In this document: one piece after another, positions 60,425 through 64,000 of the stretch
Position numbering within the stretch: the first letter of the stretch is position 1
How the letters are laid out: every line of letters begins with the position of its first letter
DNA from: an uncultured Bacteroidia bacterium
GTDB taxonomy: Bacteria; Bacteroidota; Bacteroidia; Bacteroidales; UBA932
DNA length: 64,000 nt
Assembly: GCA_902781705.1 (NCBI GenBank)
Contig: CACZKE010000013.1
Coordinates: 1 to 64,000 of the forward strand
Reading direction: 5' to 3'
Notes under the pieces: generated by a model
Told to the model about the DNA's origin: nothing
Seen by the model: the letters and a program-made list of their open reading frames with translations, nothing else
Database searches by the model: none
Position numbers and translations under genes: made by a program

Positions 60425-61493
60425 AGAAAGTGGTTATGACGGGATAATGGTCGGAATACTTGACTTTCGGGACCTCGCAGCGGACGGCCTCCAGGTCTCT
60501 CGGATACAGGATATAGTCGATGCGGAGCAGCGGCCACAGTGTCCGGAACGTGGCGCCGAAGCCCTTCCCCGCCTTGACAAAAGCGTCGCTGCGGCCGCGG
60601 GACAGCCGGTACAGCGTATAGGACAGCGGATTGTCGTTGAAATCCCCGAGCACGACCGAGCGGACCGGGCAGGCATCCACGTCCTGCATGACGGCATCGA
60701 CCTGCCGGGGGCGCTGGACGATGGAACGGCGCATCTTGCGGCCGGTATCCTCCACCGCCTCGTCGTCCACTTTCTTCAGCGAACGGACCAGACCCGAGAG
60801 CGAAATGTTGTAACTCTCGAAATGGCAGTTGTAGAAGCGTAAGACCGTGGAATCCAACTGGACGTCCGTATGGAGCGCCATGTTCGTGGATTTCTCGAAA
60901 TCGATCTTCCCCTTGTACAGGACGGGCCGACGGGTGAGCGTGACGTTCCCGGCATGGCCTTTCTCCCCAGTAAGTACGTAATAATCGGCATGATAGCCCG
61001 GGAAATGGTCCCGGAACCAGGCCTCCATGTTCAGGGCGTTGGGCAGATAGAATTCCTGGAGGCAGATGACGTCGGCCTCCGTCTTCCGGAGGTAGGCGGC
61101 GATGGAATCGGCCAGGACGAGACGACGCTCACCCATATCCCCGTGGGCGAAGAGGCCCACATTGTAGGATACCACTTTCAGAGTGGGTTCACGTTCCGGT
61201 TCGGGTGCCTTCCTCTGGTAATACTTTCCAATCAGGAAGATCGCCGGCAGGAGCATCAGGAACAGGAATCCGGTCATCCGCGAGCGCCGGACCAGGGCCC
61301 AGATGAAAAACAGGGTCGTCAGGATCACCAGCGGGATGAACAGCAGGCCGAAGATGGTGAAGAACCAGGCCTTGGCCGGATTCACGAACACGGACAGGTA
61401 ACTCAGCAGGAGCAGGCCCGCAATGATGAGGGCCGCCGTCCCGAAAGTCAGGCGCGAGAACCAGCCGGGGCGTTTCTTTTCTACCTCCGCCAT
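60411..61493 (-). CDS. Endonuclease/exonuclease/phosphatase family membrane protein
   Basis: 360 residues: three N-terminal membrane segments (about 12-35, 40-65, 72-92) and a C-terminal EEP domain facing the periplasm or cytosol. Catalytic motifs are VVSYNVGLF (Asn), ICLQEFY (Glu), VVLGDFNDNP (Asp/Asn) and SDHYPVI (Asp-His). Substrate may be a nucleic acid, a phosphoester or a lipid; the family is broad. This EEP plus rhomboid plus mutL arrangement recurs in Bacteroidales. Confidence 0.87.
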   Translation of the reverse strand: MAEVEKKRPGWFSRLTFGTAALIIAGLLLLSYLSVFVNPAKAWFFTIFGLLFIPLVILTTLFFIWALVRRSRMTGFLFLMLLPAIFLIGKYYQRKAPEPEREPTLKVVSYNVGLFAHGDMGERRLVLADSIAAYLRKTEADVICLQEFYLPNALNMEAWFRDHFPGYHADYYVLTGEKGHAGNVTLTRRPVLYKGKIDFEKSTNMALHTDVQLDSTVLRFYNCHFESYNISLSGLVRSLKKVDDEAVEDTGRKMRRSIVQRPRQVDAVMQDVDACPVRSVVLGDFNDNPLSYTLYRLSRGRSDAFVKAGKGFGATFRTLWPLLRIDYILYPRDLEAVRCEVPKVKYSDHYPVITTFYEKR

Positions 61494-62131
61494 ATCGCTC
61501 CGGTTTTACGCCAGTACAGGACCAGCAGGAAGGCGAACAGGGCACCGCCCAGGTGTGCGAAATGGGCGATGCCCATCTGCGTTCCGGTAATGCCGGTCAG
61601 GAGTTCGATGCCGATGAAGATGGCGACCATCCACTTCGCATCCAGGGTGACCGGCGGGAAGATCAGGGTCATCCGGGCCTGCGGATACAGCATCGCAAAG
61701 GCGACGAGAACGCCGTAGATGGCGCCCGAAGCGCCCACGACCGGGGTCCGGAGCAAGTCGATGTACGCCGCGCTGTTCGGGGACAGGGACTGCGCCTGGA
61801 GCCACTCCACGCCCGTGTGCAGGGCGACGGCGCCGAAACCGGCCACGAAATACAGGATCAGGAACTTGTTCGTCCCGAGCGCCCGTTCCACCACCATGCC
61901 GAACATCACGAGGGTGTACATGTTGAACAGGATGTGCATGAAGCCCCCGTGCATGAACATGTGCGTGAGGGGTTGCCACCAGCGGAACAGGGGCGAAGCC
62001 GGATAGAACATCGCGAAGGTCCCGTACATGAAATCCTGGTTGATCAGCGTGGCGACGAAGACGATCACGTTGGTGATGAGGATGTTCCGGGTTACCTTCG
62101 GGATATTTTCGAGAAAAGCAGGCAAGGCCAT
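61481..62131 (-). CDS. Rhomboid family intramembrane serine protease
   Basis: 216 residues with six membrane helices. The catalytic Ser is in VVGASGAIYGVL and the His in IAHFAHLGGALFAF; HMFMHGGFMHILFNM provides the HxxxxN region. It cleaves membrane-spanning substrates, which are unknown here. It begins 1 base after the mutL stop and its end overlaps the EEP gene. Confidence 0.92.
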   Translation of the reverse strand: MALPAFLENIPKVTRNILITNVIVFVATLINQDFMYGTFAMFYPASPLFRWWQPLTHMFMHGGFMHILFNMYTLVMFGMVVERALGTNKFLILYFVAGFGAVALHTGVEWLQAQSLSPNSAAYIDLLRTPVVGASGAIYGVLVAFAMLYPQARMTLIFPPVTLDAKWMVAIFIGIELLTGITGTQMGIAHFAHLGGALFAFLLVLYWRKTGAIWRR

Positions 62132-62132
62132 G

Positions 62133-63950
62133 TCAGAATCGTTTGTCGATCTCCTCCAGCGGCAGGATGCTGATGATCCGGCGGCCGGCGGAGGTGAATT
62201 CGGGGTTTTCGGATGCGAGGAGGGCGTCCACGAGGCGCTGGGCCTCGGTGGGCGAGGTAAGTTTTTCCCCGCCGGAAGCGCCCAGGAGGGCGAACTTCTG
62301 CGCGAGGGACTGCTCCATCATTTCGGGAAGGGCGCTGTGGTCCTCGCCGAGGATGAGGATGAGGTCTCCCACCATGGTGTGGACCTTGCCGGCCTCGGTG
62401 CTGTAGCCTTCGGGGACGCCGTTCACGACTACCGTGTCGGTCCCGAAGGCGTCGATATCGAAGCCCAGGCGCCGCAGCAGGTCCTGGTGCTCGTCGAAGA
62501 GCAGGCGGCCGCCCACCCCGACATTGACCTGGACGGGAAAGAGGGTGCTCTGGCTCACATGGGCCTCTTTGCCGAGGACTTTGAGGAAACGGTCGTAGAG
62601 GATGCGCTCCCGGGCGCGGGCGACGTTCACGATCATCACCCCGGAAGCCGACTGGGAGAAGATGTATTTTCCCTGGACGGTGAGGACCTGCGCCGACGGC
62701 ATCGTGCGGTCTTCGAAGAGTTTCCCGTAGTCCTCATGCTTGTCCACGGTATAGGAAGGGCGCATGGACGGCTGAGGGCCTGCGCCACCTTGAACAGGAG
62801 CGAAGTCCCTGTCGTCCAGGTACTTGTCTCCAGCAGTGAAGGGATTGTAGGTCGGGTCCACGCCGGCCGTGGGGATACTCACGGGACGGTATTCGTCGAA
62901 GCGGGTGCCCAGTACCGGCATCTCCCGCGCCTCGGGATTGTCGAAGTCGATGGCGCCGCCGGCGCCGCCGCGGGCCGTGGCTTCCCGGACGCAGGCATAG
63001 AGGGTCTGGAAGATGACGCTGTCCTCCTCGAACTTGATCTCGGTCTTGGTGGGGTGGATGTTCACGTCGATGGTGGAAGGGTCCACCTCCAGGAAGATGA
63101 AATAGGACGGCGTCGTTCCCTCCGGAATCAGCGCCTCATAGGCCTTCATGACGGCCTTGTGCAGGTAGGGACTCCGGAAATAGCGGCTGTTGACAAAGAG
63201 GAACTGGTTCCCCAGGGTCTTCTTCGCGGATTCTGGCCGGCCCACGAACCCGTGGATCCGGACGATGGTGGTATCGGCCTCGATGTCCGTCACTTCCCCG
63301 ACGACGGCGCTTCCGAGAAGGTCCATCACCCTGAATTTCAGGGATTTCGCCGGTTTGAGGACATGGATGTCCCGGCCGTTGTGGATGAGGGTGAAAGCGA
63401 TGTCCGGCCGGGTGAGGGCGACGCGCTGGAACTCCTCCACGATGTGGCGGAACTCCACGTTGTCGGACTTGAGGAACTTGCGGCGGGCAGGGACGTTGTA
63501 AAAGAGGTTCCGGACCGCGAAGTTGGAGCCCTTGGGGGTGGCGACTTCGCGGGTGGCCAGGTGCTCGGAGCCGGAGAATTCCACCTCCACGCCCACTTCG
63601 TCCTCTTCGCGGCGGGTCCTCAGGACCACATCGGCGACGGCGGCGATGGAAGCGAGGGCCTCCCCGCGGAAACCGAAAGTGATGATTTCCTGCAGGTCCT
63701 CGGCCGTGGCGATCTTGGAGGTGGCATGGCGTTCGAAGCACAGGACGGCATCGTCCGGGGACATGCCGCAGCCGTTGTCGATGACCTGGATGAGGGTGCG
63801 TCCGGCGTCCGTCACGGTGACGGAAACCTGCGTCGCGCCGGCGTCCACGGCATTCTCCATGAGTTCCTTCACCACGGAAGCGGGCCGCTGGACGACCTCT
63901 CCCGCGGCGATCATGTCCGCGATGTTCCGGGGTAGGATCCTGAGTTCCAT
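62133..63950 (-). CDS. mutL: DNA mismatch repair protein MutL
   Basis: 605 residues. GHKL ATPase motifs at the N-terminus: ELMENAVDAGAT, DNGCGM, TSKI and TFGFRGEAL. The C-terminal dimerisation domain (about 415-605) lacks an obvious DQHAxxERxxYE endonuclease motif at the usual place; the nearest sequence is ARARERILYDRFL, so nicking activity is uncertain. First visible gene of the operon; it follows a partial upstream gene without a gap. Confidence 0.94.
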   Translation of the reverse strand: MELRILPRNIADMIAAGEVVQRPASVVKELMENAVDAGATQVSVTVTDAGRTLIQVIDNGCGMSPDDAVLCFERHATSKIATAEDLQEIITFGFRGEALASIAAVADVVLRTRREEDEVGVEVEFSGSEHLATREVATPKGSNFAVRNLFYNVPARRKFLKSDNVEFRHIVEEFQRVALTRPDIAFTLIHNGRDIHVLKPAKSLKFRVMDLLGSAVVGEVTDIEADTTIVRIHGFVGRPESAKKTLGNQFLFVNSRYFRSPYLHKAVMKAYEALIPEGTTPSYFIFLEVDPSTIDVNIHPTKTEIKFEEDSVIFQTLYACVREATARGGAGGAIDFDNPEAREMPVLGTRFDEYRPVSIPTAGVDPTYNPFTAGDKYLDDRDFAPVQGGAGPQPSMRPSYTVDKHEDYGKLFEDRTMPSAQVLTVQGKYIFSQSASGVMIVNVARARERILYDRFLKVLGKEAHVSQSTLFPVQVNVGVGGRLLFDEHQDLLRRLGFDIDAFGTDTVVVNGVPEGYSTEAGKVHTMVGDLILILGEDHSALPEMMEQSLAQKFALLGASGGEKLTSPTEAQRLVDALLASENPEFTSAGRRIISILPLEEIDKRF

Positions 63951-64000
63951 CTAGCCGAGGAGGGAATAGAACTTCGTGATGTAGATCAGGACCACGGCCA
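63951..64000 (-). CDS. C-terminal fragment of an unidentified gene
   Basis: Only the last 15 full codons (AVVLIYITKFYSLLG) and a TAG stop are in the window, directly before the mutL ATG. The residues are hydrophobic, suggesting a membrane segment near the C-terminus. The family cannot be told. Confidence 0.55.
   Translation of the reverse strand, partial: AVVLIYITKFYSLLG

Noticed and set aside
62028-63935. A 635-codon plus-strand frame opposite mutL
   Set aside because: Antisense shadow; MutL motifs are unmistakable on the minus strand.

Overview
This window looks like a chromosomal segment of a GC-rich member of the Bacteroidota, most probably the order Bacteroidales. Four things point there. 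It carries a SusC/SusD polysaccharide utilization locus. Many genes are preceded by the Bacteroidota -7 promoter box TAnnTTTG, and Shine-Dalgarno sites are not evident. Lipoproteins have Bacteroidota-type signal peptides, and the rplM-rpsI-rpsB-tsf and atpDCBEFHAG orders are typical. I cannot name the genus. I saw no rRNA, tRNA, CRISPR array or prophage.

Layout. Positions 1-2988 hold a ribosomal protein operon (rplM, rpsI, rpsB, tsf, leftward). Positions 3018-13733 hold a leftward PUL: SusC, SusD, a GH18 hydrolase, a DUF1735/LamG lipoprotein, a DUF1573 protein and a Big2/LamG lipoprotein. Its SusC carries a C-terminal OmpA-like peptidoglycan-binding domain. Positions 13898-17089 hold dus, pfkA and lpxK rightward. 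Positions 17046-21280 hold a leftward aromatic amino acid operon (pheA, aminotransferase, tyrA, DAHP synthase/chorismate mutase) headed by a leader peptide full of Phe and Tyr plus a terminator. Positions 21283-23317 hold frr and a RAYT-like transposase bracketed by two inverted copies of a 108-bp palindromic element. A third copy follows trpB. Then come pyrH, an sdhC-like gene without sdhAB, and a trpB2 gene with its own Trp-Trp leader peptide and attenuator.

Positions 26742-35301 hold an aminopeptidase P, a coiled-coil membrane protein, hemW, a run of small envelope genes, pyrG and purF. Positions 35305-41994 hold the F1Fo ATP synthase operon. Positions 42047-47793 hold DPP-IV, a PBP4-type carboxypeptidase, galE and an esterase. 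Positions 47821-51976 hold a LytTR gene remnant and then a surface/polyphosphate-type island: a Cthe_2159-like carbohydrate-binding lipoprotein, a small secreted repeat protein, a VTC-domain protein, DUF4956 and DUF2490. Positions 52051-55178 contain a multidomain M64 peptidase gene sitting between two 57-bp direct repeats. The remainder is housekeeping: a radical SAM protein, def, radA, a small lipoprotein, a phosphoesterase, rsmE, tsaC, an EEP-family protein, a rhomboid protease and mutL.

The strongest regulatory signals are the two ribosome-mediated attenuators, for Phe/Tyr and for Trp. The strongest mobile-DNA signals are the RAYT/108-bp element family and a second dispersed palindromic repeat, of the GTCATTCCGAGCGAAGCGA type. 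That repeat sits next to stop codons and also appears to have inserted in frame into atpG, rsmE and perhaps the aminotransferase gene. Several genes have their ATG only 4 to 7 bases after a -7 box, which suggests leaderless or nearly leaderless mRNAs.
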